Assembly (NCBI GenBank): GCA_001051155.2
Contig: JYIP02000003.1
Coordinates: 3,348,001-3,412,000, forward strand
Direction of reading: 5' to 3'
From: Chrysoporthe austroafricana
Lineage: Eukaryota; Ascomycota; Sordariomycetes; Diaporthales; Cryphonectriaceae
Length of the DNA: 64,000 nucleotides
In this document: in pieces, positions 45,156 through 57,572 of the stretch
Numbering within the stretch: the first letter of the stretch is position 1
Layout of the letters: each line of letters opens with the position of its first letter
Program-made: the position numbers and the translations under genes
The notes under the pieces: model-generated
Told to the model about the DNA's origin: nothing
What the model saw: only the letters and a program-made list of their open reading frames with translations
Databases searched by the model: none

Positions 45156-47178
45156 GCTGCCAGGCTGCCCCTCTCGCTGGTGTGGCCGTCCCGACCTCTC
45201 AGACGGCGCGGCGGGACACCACCGCCGCCGCCGCCGCCGCCGCCTCTCACGAGGAATTGCCCTATCAATGGCAAGCCGCGGTCCGAGCTGGCTGCCCCCC
45301 CGAAGGCTGAAGGACCGACTCCCCCAGTCCGAACACGTTTTCCCTTCCCAGGGCGCGCAGTGGACGTCACCGGCGGCGAGTTGGCCGCCCCCGTGGCACA
45401 CCCGGATCGCTGGGCCGGGGGAGCTGGCCGTATCGGGAAGTTCGCTCTGCATGCATGCGATGACCCAATACCAATATAAAATTCTCCTCTTTCCAGGTTC
45501 GGCGCCGTGAAGATCGACCGGGTGGTGGCATCACCGCCCGGGTTCGCATCCAAGGTTTTGCGGCCCTGCCCCTTGCTATAGCAGCCCGGTTTAAGACCTT
45601 CACGTCATCTCCCACCCGCCCCGGACGAGTATGCGGTCCGAGACGGGCCCAGCCTCCCCATGTCCGTGTCCATGTTCGCCATGGGGGGCCCCCTTGCTGT
45701 GGCTGCTATGATGTGCGGGAGGGAAGCGAGAAAGGAAAAAAAGTTTAAAAAAGATTAAATAATAATAATAATGCGTCGCGTCATCTTGGTCCGGAGTGTA
45801 AATCAGGGTTCTGGATTTCATGCAGATTGCCATTTCGGGACGGCAGCGCCTGGAAACCCTGCGAGCTATTTAGCAAGAGACTACCACAGTACCAAGTAAA
45901 GTATCCATTGCCCGAGGGCCCCATTGGCTACCCGCACACAATTGACTTCCGTCGAGCCCGTGGGACCGTCTGGGTGTCCCTTCAGCTGGTACCTCTAGGG
46001 ACGAGATCGCGACACGTGATCGTGCTGACGAGGAAAACCCACAAGGCCGTAGAAGCAGCGCAGGCCGCGCGCCGGGCTTGCGTAGTGCAAGTATAAAATT
46101 TGCTGGGTGCCGACCGAGAGCGAGCGAGGGAAAGGAAGGGGTATCCTGCCCGCCGCCTCGTTAGGGTTGCCGCTGCTATTCCTCTCTGCTCTACTATACT
46201 CTGCTGTGCTCTGTTGTGCTGTGCTGTGCTGTGCTGTAATAACGATGATCCGCGGGCTTACGTACGGAGTTTGGTAGACCGCCTGCGAAGAGGGGGGGCG
46301 GGTGGACGGCTCGGTGGACAGGGCGCCTCGTGTTCGGATGGGGGTCTGCGACGCGCACGCCGAGATGAGCGCCTACTGGTTACCTTGACACATAAGTAGC
46401 ACACACACACACAGGGCACGGCTGCGGCCAGGCTCCCGGCCGCCGGGCCGGCGCGCAGATCTCTGCGCGGCGGAGCGCTGGTGCTGTCCCTTGCCGGCGT
46501 GCCGGGCAGGCCAGGAGACTATTCAGAAGAGACATAGGAGGTAGGCAGGGAGGAAGCACTAAGGGGGCACGTCGGGGCAGAAGTCACAGCGGGGGAGGGC
46601 GAGAGGCTCTTGGGGGGGATATCAATCTTTTTTGGAAGCCGTTTTACCATTTGTTAGAGATTATATGGAAACCTAGAAGAATTCGCCGTAAATAACACAA
46701 CCACCGTTCTATATATATCGCCTCCCCTAGGTCCATGTCATTTGTGCCCGCCAGGAGGCAAAGGGCAAAGCGGTTCGAAGATCCGCGCCACCATCTTGTC
46801 TTGAGTTCTCCAGAAAACACACCCGACATAAAAAAGACGGGGGAGTGATCTGGCCGGCGGCGGCGGAGTGGCGGCAGCAGACATTAGCTACTAAATAACA
46901 GGTAGCAGGTCAATTTGCCGCGGCAGCAGCAGACAGGCACTCGGCAGAATGTCTTCAAAAGCAGAGGAAAAAGCATCGCGTCCCGCTCCCATGCTGGGCT
47001 CCAGTAGCCGGCCCGAGGGTCCTCCTTCCCGTGTTTTGGAAAACGCCAGTATCGCCAGGTGGAAACAGACAGGCAGGGCTGGTACACACACCCCTCCCTG
47101 ATCGTACTATGTGCAAAGAACACGCGACCCAGACCGGGTCACGTCAGCGTCCCCGCCACGCCCAGGCCCGGGCCCCGT

Positions 47179-49575
47179 CTAGTAGAAGTTGCCGTGCATG
47201 TTCATGGTGGGCTTCAGCGACTCGTTCAGCTGGGCCTGCGAGAAGATGATGTCCCCGGGCAGGCGGCTGACGCGGCCGGCACCGCTGCGGATGGCGAACT
47301 CGTTGGCGCGCGAGACACCGCTGCGGTTGGAGCGGATGCTGCCCGCGTCGCTCATGGTGTCGTTGTCCTTGAACTTCTTGGGCGGGGCGAAGTCGAGGCC
47401 TGTGAAGGTGCCGGACTTGCGCAGGACGTGACTATTTGCAGTGTTAGCGGCCTGAGGGCCCAGGACGCCGGCGCGTGCCGGAGAGGGGGAGTCACTTACG
47501 GGCTGGGGAGGGCAGCCATCTCGTCAAAGGTGTTGACCAGGGGCGAGACAGCTGGCAGCTTGGGCGCGTACTCGCGGCGCTCGCCGAAGGGGCTCTGCGA
47601 GCGGCCGGAAACGCGCTCCTGGAACGTGTCAGGAGGAGCGAAGTCAGAAGCGTTGATGAGGGCGAAGTGGTCATCCGTGAGCTTGGATGGGGTGGGCAGG
47701 GTGTTCAGAGGAGAGGGCGGCGGCAGGTTCTTCCTCGGCCTGCCGGACATGGCAGATCCGGAGCGAGGCCCGCGTGCGGACGCCGAAGAGTCGGGGCGCG
47801 GGCCGTAGGACATAGCTGAGCCTGCACGGGGCATGCCGCTGATGGAGCCCGAGTGGTGGCGAGGCGGGCCGCGGGGCCCAGGTCCGCGGGGGCCCATCGG
47901 TCCCGGTCCGCGAGGGCCAGGGCCTCGTGGGCCGCCTGGGAAACGGGAACCAGAGGGAGGGGGCGTCATGGCGCGGCGAGCAACAGGCTGGGCGTAGGGC
48001 ATGATGAACTGGTTGGTGTCAGGGTCAAAGTAGGCAGCGTCGCCCATGTAGTTGTCAACGCCGTAGTCAGCGGCCGCGTGGTTGTCCTCATTCGGCATCG
48101 ATGGCTTAGAATCGTCGAAGTACTCCTTGTAGAATGACCTGATGCGGTTGGCACGCGTCTCCGGATCCTCAGACTCCATGATCTCATCTGGTGGCAGGGG
48201 TCGGAGGCCAACAGATAGCCGCTTGCCGTTCTGCTGTGGAACCATGAGACCGCTCTCACGAGCACGGGATCGTCCACGGTCCTCCTCGTCCTCCTCTGGG
48301 GGCGTGACCAAGGCTGCGTAGTCGAACTCGGCGTAGTCCTCAGTGTGCTCGATGAACGCCGTCACGCTCTGGTGGGCAGGTCCGGCGCTGACCTCCTGGT
48401 TGACTGTGACCACCCCTGAGACGGGCGGGGCCTGCTTCGCGGATTGAGGACCGTTTAACAAGCCGAGCCCAATGCCACTAGCAGCATTCGGTTCGACTCG
48501 GAGATTCAGTTCGTCGGCAGACTCCCTCTTGGCGTTGTTGTTGGAGAAGTCGGGCAATTCCAGCTCCTCCGTTGACTCCTGTCTCATCGGCTCGCGAGCA
48601 CCCCTCTGCGCAACTGGATCGGGTTGCCGGATCTCAGGCACCACGGGAAGAGGCGGAAGATCGCATTGAGGCGGGGGCATGGGCCCGTTCTCAGGCACGG
48701 TGGGTTCCTTGGCAGCCGGGGGCGCTGCGACGTCCGAATCAACGGCGGTGACTGAAGACGCAGCGCTGGGTGTGAGAGGAGACTTGGGGTAGGAGTTTTG
48801 TCGGAGAGGTTGCTGCCCGGCGGGGGACATGGGGTTGGCATAAGACTGGCGGGACATGCGCTTTGTTGAGCTCGTCATGACGGATGGCGTGTACCGGCCA
48901 TTCTTCTCGAACGATCCCACGGACGCCGTCTCGCTCATGTACTTGGTGATGGGTCGGTACGGATCGTCGGCCTGGTGCAGGGTCTTGGCGAGAGAGTGCA
49001 TCGACTCCCGGGATCCTTGGACATGATCTGGCAGCAGATACGGGCTCGACAGGTTCATGTCGATGGACAGACCACGGGGGTGCTTGGACTTCTCTCCTCC
49101 CAGGCCCAGCATGCTCTTCCGCTTCGACTTGCCACTGCCGGTATCTCCCAACCCGAAATCGAGTGACCTGTGGTGAGGGTCGAGGTCTTCTGCGGCCTGA
49201 CGCTTCATGTTTCTCCGGTGGAAGTAAACGAGGACACAGATGAATGCAATCGCGAGTGGCACTCTGCATTCACATTAGCAAATCGGAAACATCAGGACTT
49301 TGGCAGCCAGGGGCGACCCACGCGATACCGACAGAGATCTCCATGGCTATACTTGAGCTGGTCGGCTTCTCGCAGGTGTTGCTACTTTGGCTGCTGCTAC
49401 ACGTGGCTGTGGATGAGGACGCGTCGCTTGTACTTGAGGAGCTACGGCCAACGACACGGCTCGGAAACCAGGCTCTCTTCAAAGAGTCCTCCTCCTCCAC
49501 GGCTGCGATGTGTCTCCCGATGGGGACCCGGGGCCCCATTGAAAAGCCATTGCGGCGGGCAAGCATCTCGTCCAT
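47179..49575 (-). CDS. SKG6/TOS2-like single-pass membrane protein
   Basis: Predicted exons are 49329-49575, 47500-49261 and 47179-47431 (753 aa, phases close). There is no signal peptide. A short Ser/Thr/Cys-containing N-terminal part precedes one transmembrane helix (about residues 83-98, PLAIAFICVLVYF) and a basic HRRNMKRQ stop-transfer, then a long disordered cytoplasmic region. It contains a conserved-looking EDPETRANRIRSFYKEYFDD segment and, near the end, SDFAPPDTF followed in the last exon by GLDFAPPKKFKDND. The topology and the RIRSFYKEYFDD motif recall the fungal SKG6/TOS2 transmembrane family, linked in yeast to polarity at the bud neck. That assignment is from memory and moderate. 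The first acceptor is ambiguous (CAG versus GAG two bases apart); only the GAG site keeps frame. Gly/Pro/Arg repeats at about 47,860-47,940 suggest a proline-rich binding region. Confidence 0.8.
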
Positions 49576-51363
49576 GTTGGCGACCCAGATGAATCCGTCC
49601 CTGCGCGCAAACCACTCTCGGTCGTCTCACAAGCTCGAGCTGGCGTGAAAGTCCTCCGCCCAGGATCCGACGGCGGCTGTTCTAGCGAAAGGGGTATAGA
49701 GCGATCGTATGCGTAAAAGAGGGAAGTCTATTGTCGTCGAGATCGTGATTACGGTTGCGCAAAGGAAGGACTGTTCAACCCGGCGGAGATACACGGCTGG
49801 CTGGAAGGACGAGAAAGCGGGACAGGGCTGCCAAAACGCCTAGGCTCGAATGATTAATTAATAGAAAGAGCGAATGTTCCCACAACGGCGGAACGTGTGA
49901 TAATGAGTGACTGGAGGTGTAAAAGAATGTAACGCCTGCTGGCAGGCTCGTGAAGCGAGGGCTACGACAGCTACGACTGCAGGGCAATGGTAAGCATAGA
50001 AGTCCTCGTGACGCTTCACGCCCAGGCTTGGTAGGTGGGTGGTAAGGAGAGGAGGTGGTGCGTGGGAGGAGCCTCAGAAACTGAAAGGAGAGACAAAAAC
50101 AATGATCGACCCGGCAGAGGAAAAGGCGGCCAAGAAGAACGACCGGCGCCCACCGCCGCCGACCCCCAAAGCAGCGGGGCCCGCAGGAAATGAGGGAGGA
50201 GGACGGACGGAGGTGTGATGGAATCGCGAACGTTCACCCAGCCCGCGCCGGGGTCCCCTGAGCGCTGGTGAGCTGAGCAAATCAGACGGCAGATGTACCT
50301 GGCATTCCAGGGGCAGGCATGCAGATCCGGGCCAAACATCTGCGCGAACGCTGTACCGACCCATGAAACGGCCAGAACGGGGAGCCCACAGCGTCTAATC
50401 TCGTTTATCATTTTAGCGTCGGTGCTCGCCTTGCAGTGAGGAGCCCATCGACCTCGCCCACTTTCGATAAATTGAGTGGGCTGCCGAAATGATACCAGAG
50501 TATCGCCCTGTCGGCCCAGGGATCTCAGGGGTTCGAGGGACGCTGCCGCGCTGGTCTTCCTTGCTGAGCATCTCGTGAGCGCTCTGAGCATCGACGGCGG
50601 CTGAGACACTGAATGGCGGTCGGCGGATTAAAAGCAGGAAAAGCATGCCTCCCTCCGGCGTCCCTGCTGCTTTTGTGCCCGAGTCAAGCAAATAGCCTTC
50701 TCGTCCCTGCAGAAGCGCCCCCGGTCTCCGGCTATATACACAGTATCCAGTAGATAGCGAGAGCCCACCGGCTGCTATCTGAAGCAGGGACGCGACCGTG
50801 TCGTGGCCTGCCTGGCCAGGTTGCCAGGGAAAAACACCGTGCGTTCAGGGGGACGAGAAGCAGGTTTGCGGTGATGTCCCGAGAGAAAAGGAGTTTGTAC
50901 GACCCCTCAATCTTCGTGGAAATATTGAAAGGTCAGCTCCGCAAAGTACCACGACTCACAAATCTGCCGTGTTCCTATATTTGGATACGGTACGTATCTG
51001 GCGGGAGATCGATCCAGACTTTTGCGAGGCTAGCTTACATCGATCTCAACCAAGGCTTGTCCGTTATTGGCCTCTGGACATTGCACCACACATCAGTGTA
51101 TATCAAGATGCAGATCCAATAAGGCAAGAATTTTTCAATTCGGCAGAATTTCATTCTTCAAGTCGTTCTGATTTGGTTTCCTCCCGTGTTGATGGCGTAA
51201 AAAATTGAGTGACAAGATTTTTATTTCCAACGAAATATGAGGCACTGGCGTGGGACCGCTAGTTGGTCGATGCTGGCTTCACGCATTCGCGGAAATGGCC
51301 GGGTCTACTTTTCTCTCGATACGGATGCGGGACTCGAATTGGACTGATGCCATTGCCCTTGCC
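49576..51363. other. Intergenic region
   Basis: No gene is seen between the 5' end of the SKG6-like gene and the 3' end of the DEAH helicase. Several short frames are present but none has motifs. The stretch 50,900-51,300 is clearly less GC-rich than average. Confidence 0.6.
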
Positions 51364-53424
51364 TTAAGATTTGACCTGATAGAAATTCGGTGCATATTCA
51401 AGAAGCCAGTTCTTTTCGATTTTGCTGATGTCGCGAATGTAGGTCTTCGTGCCGGTCTCCATGACCTCGTGGAAGATAACCCACTCAGCCTTGCGGTTGA
51501 ACATGAGGCTGCTGGGGTGCGCGTGCAAGACGGTACCTCCATCGACCGTGAGAAACGTCCCGTCTGCCTGCATTCTCGCCGCCTGGGCGAAGTAGCCTGT
51601 GGTGAGGCAGCGTCGGATCTGTTCGGCCTTCTTTGCTGGATCGATACCCTGCGTACTGCTGCCAGCAAGGGACTCTGCTGTGTCGATCCCGAATCGCTCC
51701 AGATACCGTTTCAGCTGAGCCCGAATACTGACTGCACGGCTCAACGCCTTGAAGTTGAGATAGTTGTCGTAACAGAACCTGCTCTCCTTCCGACCCTTGC
51801 CCACGAAACTCTGGTAGACATTCAACAGCGTCAGGTGGTCGCCCTCCTCTGCCGCGAACTTGCGCCTTGCACTCTCGAACTGCTTTTTCTCGTCGTCTTG
51901 CGGGACCCAGACGCTACCCCCAAGGTTCGTCATAGCCGCTATTGTCAATATCTCGCTGAGACACCCAAAAGATGGGGCAGCTAGCAGTGTCTTTGCCATC
52001 ATAGGCTCAACAGCTAGCTCAGCCATTCGCGCGCCAAGGGGCTTCGTCAATTTCGCATACTCGTCTAGAGCCCCCAGAGAGTGCAAAAGTTCAAGAGCTT
52101 TGACCATCAACTCAGCGGGAGGAGGGCTCATATAGTCGAATCGCAGCACATTGTCGACTCCAAGGGCCTTTAGCTGTAGAACGAAGGGGGCTAGGCTTGA
52201 CCTCTGGATCTCGGGTACGTTAGCATTTGGGAGGCTCGTAAAAGCCTCCTCTGTGTAAAGACGAAAACATTTTCCAGGTCTTGTCCGTCCTGCTCTGCCA
52301 GCCCGCTGCGCTGCCGCCGCTTTGGACACGGGTGTTGCAGTCAGAGTTTCGATACCCGTCGTGGGGTTGTAGGCACGAAGTTTGACGAAGCCTGAGTCGA
52401 CCACGTAGACAATGCCATCTATGGTCACAGATGCCTCGGCGATGTTTGTAGAAAAAATGACCTTCCGCATGTTCTCTGGTGCCTGCTCAAAAACGTACAT
52501 CTGCTGCTCGGTGGTCAGACCCGCGTAAAGCGGCAACGGCAGCAACGAACGTGGTCCCGCGTCCGACTGCGCCAAGCGCTCCGCAACCACGTTGACAGCG
52601 AATTCAATCTCCTCTCTCCCCGTCAGGAAGACCAATATGTCACCTTTTTGTTCCTTGGAATGTATGTCGAACACGGTGGTAATGGCCTTTTCGACGTAGT
52701 CTTCAGCCGGGGTACTGAGGTAGAGGATATCTATAGGATGGGTGCGCCCTTCAAGGCTTATAATGGTTCCCTTGGGTTGCGAGCGATCATCTTCCTGCGT
52801 CTCATCGTTGGCATTGGTGAAGAAGCCCAGGAAGTTTTCAGCTTGAAGAGTCGCACTGCTGATAATGATCCTGAGATCCGGTCTTCGCTTGAGGATCTTC
52901 TTCAGCAGACCCAACAGGATATCAGTACTGATGGATCGTTCATGGGCCTCGTCGACCATGATGACGGAGTAACGAGACAAGAGTGGATCGACGAGTGCCT
53001 CCCGGATGAGAAGGCCGTCTGTGATGAATTTGATGCGAGTGGCAGCAGATGTGGCATCTTCGAAGCGGATGGAATATCCAACCTCCTTGCCGACCTCGCA
53101 GCCATACTCTTCCGCGACCCTGACGGCCACCGTAGTAGCAGCTACCCGCCTTGGCTGAGAAAGTCAATAAAATGTCTCCAAGCCAGGAGAGACCTGACTC
53201 ACCTGGGTAACGCCAATGACTTTCCCATCCGCACACCATCCAGCCCTTTGGAGGAACTGGGGTATCTGAGTTGTCTTGCCTGAGCCTGTCTGGCCGACCA
53301 CTATCACAACGGGGTATGTCTCAACGAGGTACAGCAGGCTCTCGCGATGCTTTGCGATGGGCAGAAGTGCGGCTGGTTTGTGAAGGGCAGGGAGGAACGA
53401 GGAGTTGAGATCGAAGTCCGCCAT
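51364..53424 (-). CDS. DEAH-box RNA helicase, DHX35 type
   Basis: This is an ATP-dependent RNA helicase of the spliceosome-related DEAH family, most like DHX35, which associates with catalytic spliceosomes in animals. Predicted exons are 53203-53424 and 51364-53154, giving 670 aa, short for DEAH proteins because the long N-terminal extension is missing, as in DHX35. Motifs in order: I GQTGSGKTTQIP (Lys50), Ia TQPRRVAA, II VDEAHERS (142-145), III SSATLQAENF, V STNIAEASVTIDGIVYVVDS, VI QRAGRAGRTRPGKCFRLY, then winged-helix/ratchet regions and a C-terminal OB-fold region ending RDISKIEKNWLLEYAPNFYQ. The intron is only 48 nt. The gene is divergent from the DUF2293 gene. The subtype call rests on length and on the N- and C-terminal segments; Prp43-like is less likely. 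Confidence 0.93.
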
Positions 53425-54226
53425 GTTGACGATGCTGCTAGTTTTGGCGACCTGTTCTTGGACAAGGACCTTCTTCTCTGGCTTCCAACCACCATTCTCA
53501 GCCCACAGCCACTAGACACGCCGTGGTGCCCCTTGCGTCTTTGATGTCTCGAGACTTGTTCACTTGTTCACGGCCAGTGGCAGCCAAAGTCACTTAGTAA
53601 CAAGCCTTAAGGGTTAGGGCTTATGCCTTAGTAAGCCACAAAGCCGACGCAACGCTACCCGGGCGTGCGGCTCGCCCCACCTTGCGTCGCACTTGTTGTC
53701 TCCCCCCAACCTCACCACTCCACCCAAGCCAGCACTTGATCGATCGGTCGACACCCGACTGTCGCCCGACTGACGTGACGGTGGCATAGGCACACTTCTC
53801 TGCTCTGCGTGCGCCCTTTTTCTGCCTCTGGACGAGCACGCCTCACCTTGTCTGTTGGATTGTGCTGCAAGGCATTCCTCTGCAAGAGCGCACCGTGCTG
53901 TTCTAGAGACTGGTCTGCGCTGCGCAACGCTGTGTCCGGTCCGGAATTTTCCCTTACTGACCACGTATCATCGTGTCATTTTCCTCTTCTCCTCTCGTCA
54001 AGCAAGCGCCGCTTGCTGAGCCCTGCGTGGGAATCGCAACAAGTGACAGACAGAAGCTCAAGGCAAGGCAGCCAGCCTTCTCGAGCTCGTGTCTAATACT
54101 TGTCAACACAAGACCCTCCCTCTCCTTCTTCTCCGCGCTAACTTGGTTTCCTCGATGCATCTCGGGTTCTCGCAGCCTTGTGTCGCTCCTGTATCATCAT
54201 GGTAAGCCTGTGAAAAGCTGTCAGTC
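53425..54226. promoter_or_regulatory. Divergent promoter of the DEAH helicase and DUF2293 genes
   Basis: This 802-bp interval separates two oppositely oriented start codons. The part nearest the DUF2293 gene (53,960-54,226) is pyrimidine-rich, as in fungal 5' leaders, and holds a 4-codon uORF at 54199-54213. Confidence 0.5.
54199..54213 (+). CDS. Upstream ORF (4 codons) in the DUF2293 leader
   Basis: ATG GTA AGC CTG TGA encodes MVSL and stops 13 bp before the main start codon at 54227. ATG plus GTAAGC also resembles a splice donor, but the only nearby downstream CAG would give a 27-nt intron, too short to splice. I therefore read it as a uORF that could lower translation of the main frame. 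Confidence 0.4.
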   Translation: MVSL

Positions 54227-56913
54227 ATGGGGAGGAATAAGTCCAACAATACTCTCGCTGTCGCCGCAGCGGGTCGCTCGGGCAAGGAGAAACACCATCG
54301 GTCAGCGCGAGATAATGTTGCAGTCCCGCGCAATCTGGTTGCGATACCAGAGAAGAACATAAAGTCGAAGCACCAGTCGTATTTCCAATTTTTCGAGAAT
54401 AAAGACCGCAAGGACAAGAAGCTCGAGTTCCAGGTACTCATCTCATCACATCACCCTCCACACTATGACGTCCTCTTACCATCAGCAGGTCACCACCAAC
54501 ACAAACCCTCCTCCTGGATTCGAATTTGTGCCCAGCGGGAACCCCGAACTGACTCAGGCGTGCAAAGAGCTGTCTCGAGAGCAAGATGCCATGATCTTCA
54601 TTGTTTCGGTATGTGGTTCCCACAATGTTACTTACTCTCGATAGGATCACTCTGTTTAACGACTCGTCGCGACCTTAGGCGGCAAAGGATGCCTGTAATG
54701 ACGACGAGGATGATGTCAAGAAGCTAGCCTTACAAGTCCACCGCATGGGCCATCACATCCGACGGACTATCGTCGAACAAGCCAAGGCTCAAGTCGGTCG
54801 GGATGTTGTGGGGTTGGCGAGTGACAACTGGCAACTGCCTGATACACAGGAAGAAATCAACAGGCAGGCTGAAGCCGCCATGAGGGATTTATTCCCGCGC
54901 ATACCGAACTTTGACAAGCAAATGATCATCGAGCATTCCTTCAGAAAGGTGGGTTCGCATAGTTCTTGCGTTGGCTGACGTCCGTATTTGATTAACAGGT
55001 ATGTCACTTAGGGAAAAGATTACGGGAAACCTAAAGTCGGCACTTCGGACCTACCTTTGCATCGACGTGTGCAGCTCGCTGTCCTCGCACATATCCGACA
55101 TACCCATACGCGGTATGATGACCTTCTCAAAGAGGCCGATTGGCGTACGGCGAGAAAGGTTGTGGAGAGGACGTGCCTCGATATCCTTGTCAAGTGGCGA
55201 GGAGATGAAGAAACAGGCCGCGATCAACTGGATGACATTCTCCGAGAAGTGGTTGTCATATCCGATGATTCTGATGACTCTGAAGACGAGTCTAGTGATG
55301 ATGACTCCGCGCGAGACGCAGTTGAAGCTGGCGCGGTAAGCACAGTTGCAGAGGTTCCACAAAATGTGACCGCAAACCAGATGCCGCAGCACGGGAATAG
55401 GAGCCAGCGTAAGACGAAGACACGCCCCGAACGGGTTCCGAGGCAATCCCGGGCCGATTCAGCACACCCAAAGCAACAGCAAGGCTCTAAGAGGAACAAG
55501 CGTGGCTTTAAACGCTATGAGGCGGTCCAAAAGCGCTGGGAAGAAGCTGTGAACCGGAACCGGCATGCACAGGATGACGCAGCGGCTTCATATGCCCATA
55601 TGGAAAGGGTGCCCAGCCAGACCGCTGGACCGCGGCCGTCCGTTGAGATCGTATCGCCAGTGCACAGGCCTGAGCCACCATGGGAAACCCGGACCTATCC
55701 TATTTTACAGCCACCTCGCGGCGAAGGACAACCATACGGGTACCGTTCCGGTCCGGAGGAACAGTCTCCCGCTACTTACCAGAATCAGGACCCTGACGTT
55801 TCTGTTCCCAATCGCCCTCACTCGGGATTCGCGCCTTCAGAGGGGGTCGTGATTGGAAGGCGTATTGCTCGCCTCCCTATCGAGTCCCGAAATGCTTCAG
55901 TCCCAGAAAGGCTCTATCACGGAGAGCTGAAAGATTTCCTTGTCCCGTCCATTGAGCCCATCTCTCCTCACTCCAGGCCAGATGCGCAGCAATCTGCACG
56001 CCGGGTGGTTCGAGAAGAACCAATACGTCTGGAGCAAGTGCCCATCGGACAGGCCGGTGTACCCGGCCGACAGGTCGTTCACTCGGATGCTCGACCTATG
56101 GCTAGTGAGTTTTACCACCACCCACCACCAGTGGGTCAGGGGTACAGGCCAGCCATGGCCGCTGCACCGCGGGAACGTCTTGTACCGCGGTATGAGTCTC
56201 ACTATGATCGTGAAGTACGGCCACATTCGACTGTCGGGGTTCCTCAAGAGATAAGTCGGATGTATCGAGTGCGTGAGCCTGCTGAGGACACCCGCGACCC
56301 GCGTGGTATTCCCATGTCAACTGCAACGCGCCTCATTCGTGTTCGAGGGGAGACTCGGCCAAGGGAGCTTTGGGATGCAGAGCCTGGCAGGATGCGGGAA
56401 ATGAGCCCTCACCGGATGGGGCCATACAGGTGTGCCTCTCCTTTGACGGCATACGGAAGTAATGAACATCGACGTGCTGTATACGGAGAAGCCAGCGCTT
56501 CCGGAGTTGACACGTCTCATCGGGCTCCAGCAATTAGCGAGCCACGTCCTCTATATTATGAGGTTCGGTCCGCTGCGCAGAGAGATACCTGGCAAGGTAG
56601 CACTTTGGTTCCGCCAGAGCCTTTCCCCCCTGCCTATCCACAAGAACCGGAGGGTCCACGCGGAGTCGTAGTCCGGCATCCAGTGCAGGATCCCGGGACT
56701 GCGCATCGTGTTCCTGCGGAATACCGACAAAGAGGGCGAGTTGAACTGTTGGCTCTCACTTTTCATCTTGACTAACCATTGGGTAGATACTCTCACCACG
56801 ACAGAACACCTTCGGATCACTTCACTCGAGTGGCGGCTTCGGCCGAGTCCGGCAGTGTTGAGTACCTGTACGAGCAGCAGGCACCATCTCGAGACGTCAT
56901 TGTCCTCCGCTAG
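54227..56913 (+). CDS. DUF2293-domain protein
   Basis: Predicted exons are 54227-54433, 54489-54608, 54679-54948, 55012-56735 and 56787-56913, giving 815 aa. The N-terminal 250 residues match the fungal DUF2293 family as I remember it: GFEFVPSGNPELTQACKELS, REQDAMIFIVS, ALQVHRMGHHIRRTIVEQAK, FDKQMIIEHSFRKG, VQLAVLAHIRHTHTRYDDLL and CLDILVKWRGDEETGRDQLD. An acidic Ser/Asp run and a long disordered region follow, ending in RVAASAESGSVEYLYEQQAP and SRDVIVLR. The function is unknown; a basic head and acidic middle suggest a nuclear protein, which is only an inference. Intron 3 has two competing acceptors 11 nt apart, and only the second keeps the frame. The last intron (56736-56786) appears to use a GC donor. 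Confidence 0.88.
56736..56786 (+). other. Probable GC-AG intron
   Basis: The 51-nt intron begins GCGAGT and ends GGGTAG, with a strong TTGACTAAC branch site. Removing it joins the frame to a conserved C-terminal exon (127 nt, ending at the stop 56911-56913). No GT donor nearby gives the needed phase. GC-AG introns are a known minor class. Confidence 0.65.
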
Positions 56914-57572
56914 CCGGTATTACTCTAGCGATCGTGGCAACCGTCTCCACGCATTCTTGACAAACTTAGCAGAACTCGTACACCCTGATTTATTACCTAA
57001 ACGAAGGTCAAAGGTTGCATAGCGTTGGCGGATATGGACACATGGGCAGCCGGCGTTCGCTGGCAAAGTGTTGTACGACGCTTCGGCGTTTTTATGGGCG
57101 GAAGGAGGTGTTTTGTTTCCCCGTCTAGCACCACTCAGGTCTGCACCTTAGACGGGGCTTGAGTAGAGTCACGACTGCATATCGCGCATTGAACGACGGC
57201 AAGGCGTATGATAGAGCTTGTACGGCAAAGTGAAGCGGAGAGGTCCGCGCGGATTGCATGGAACGGCGTTCTTCAGACGACAAAGCGAGCTCAAGGGTTT
57301 TATTACTGATGTGCCCTAGGGGCGGAGATCTGTCAATACTATTGCATCATGTACGCATTGATACCACCAACAGGCCAAGGCTTCCCTCCATGAGGCGGGA
57401 TTGGTCCAGTCCTCTATATTTGCAATGGGTTTGCGCCCAAAACAATATTATATTGAAGCCTCCGGGGGAATTTGTTCTGGCGCATGAGCGCGGATGGTCC
57501 ACTTCACACGCACACTTTCCACATTGATGCTTGATATCATACCGCACACGAGTCTTGAGAGTCATGTGCCCC
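56914..57572. other. Intergenic between convergent DUF2293 and VPS20 genes
   Basis: No gene is seen; this is 3'-flanking DNA of both genes. Confidence 0.6.

Larger units (their letters stand above)
42116..47178. other. 5-kb gene-free gap
   Basis: I find no supportable gene. It contains a GT tract (42,967-42,998), a compound ttc/tttc microsatellite (43,358-43,430), a gcgca pentamer tract (45,133-45,155), a ccg trinucleotide run (about 45,221-45,245) and a gtgct tract (46,201-46,236). A plus-strand frame of 89 aa at 45,827-46,096 has no family resemblance. The 5' end of the Ser/Thr-rich membrane-protein gene may reach into 42,116-42,530. Confidence 0.6.
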
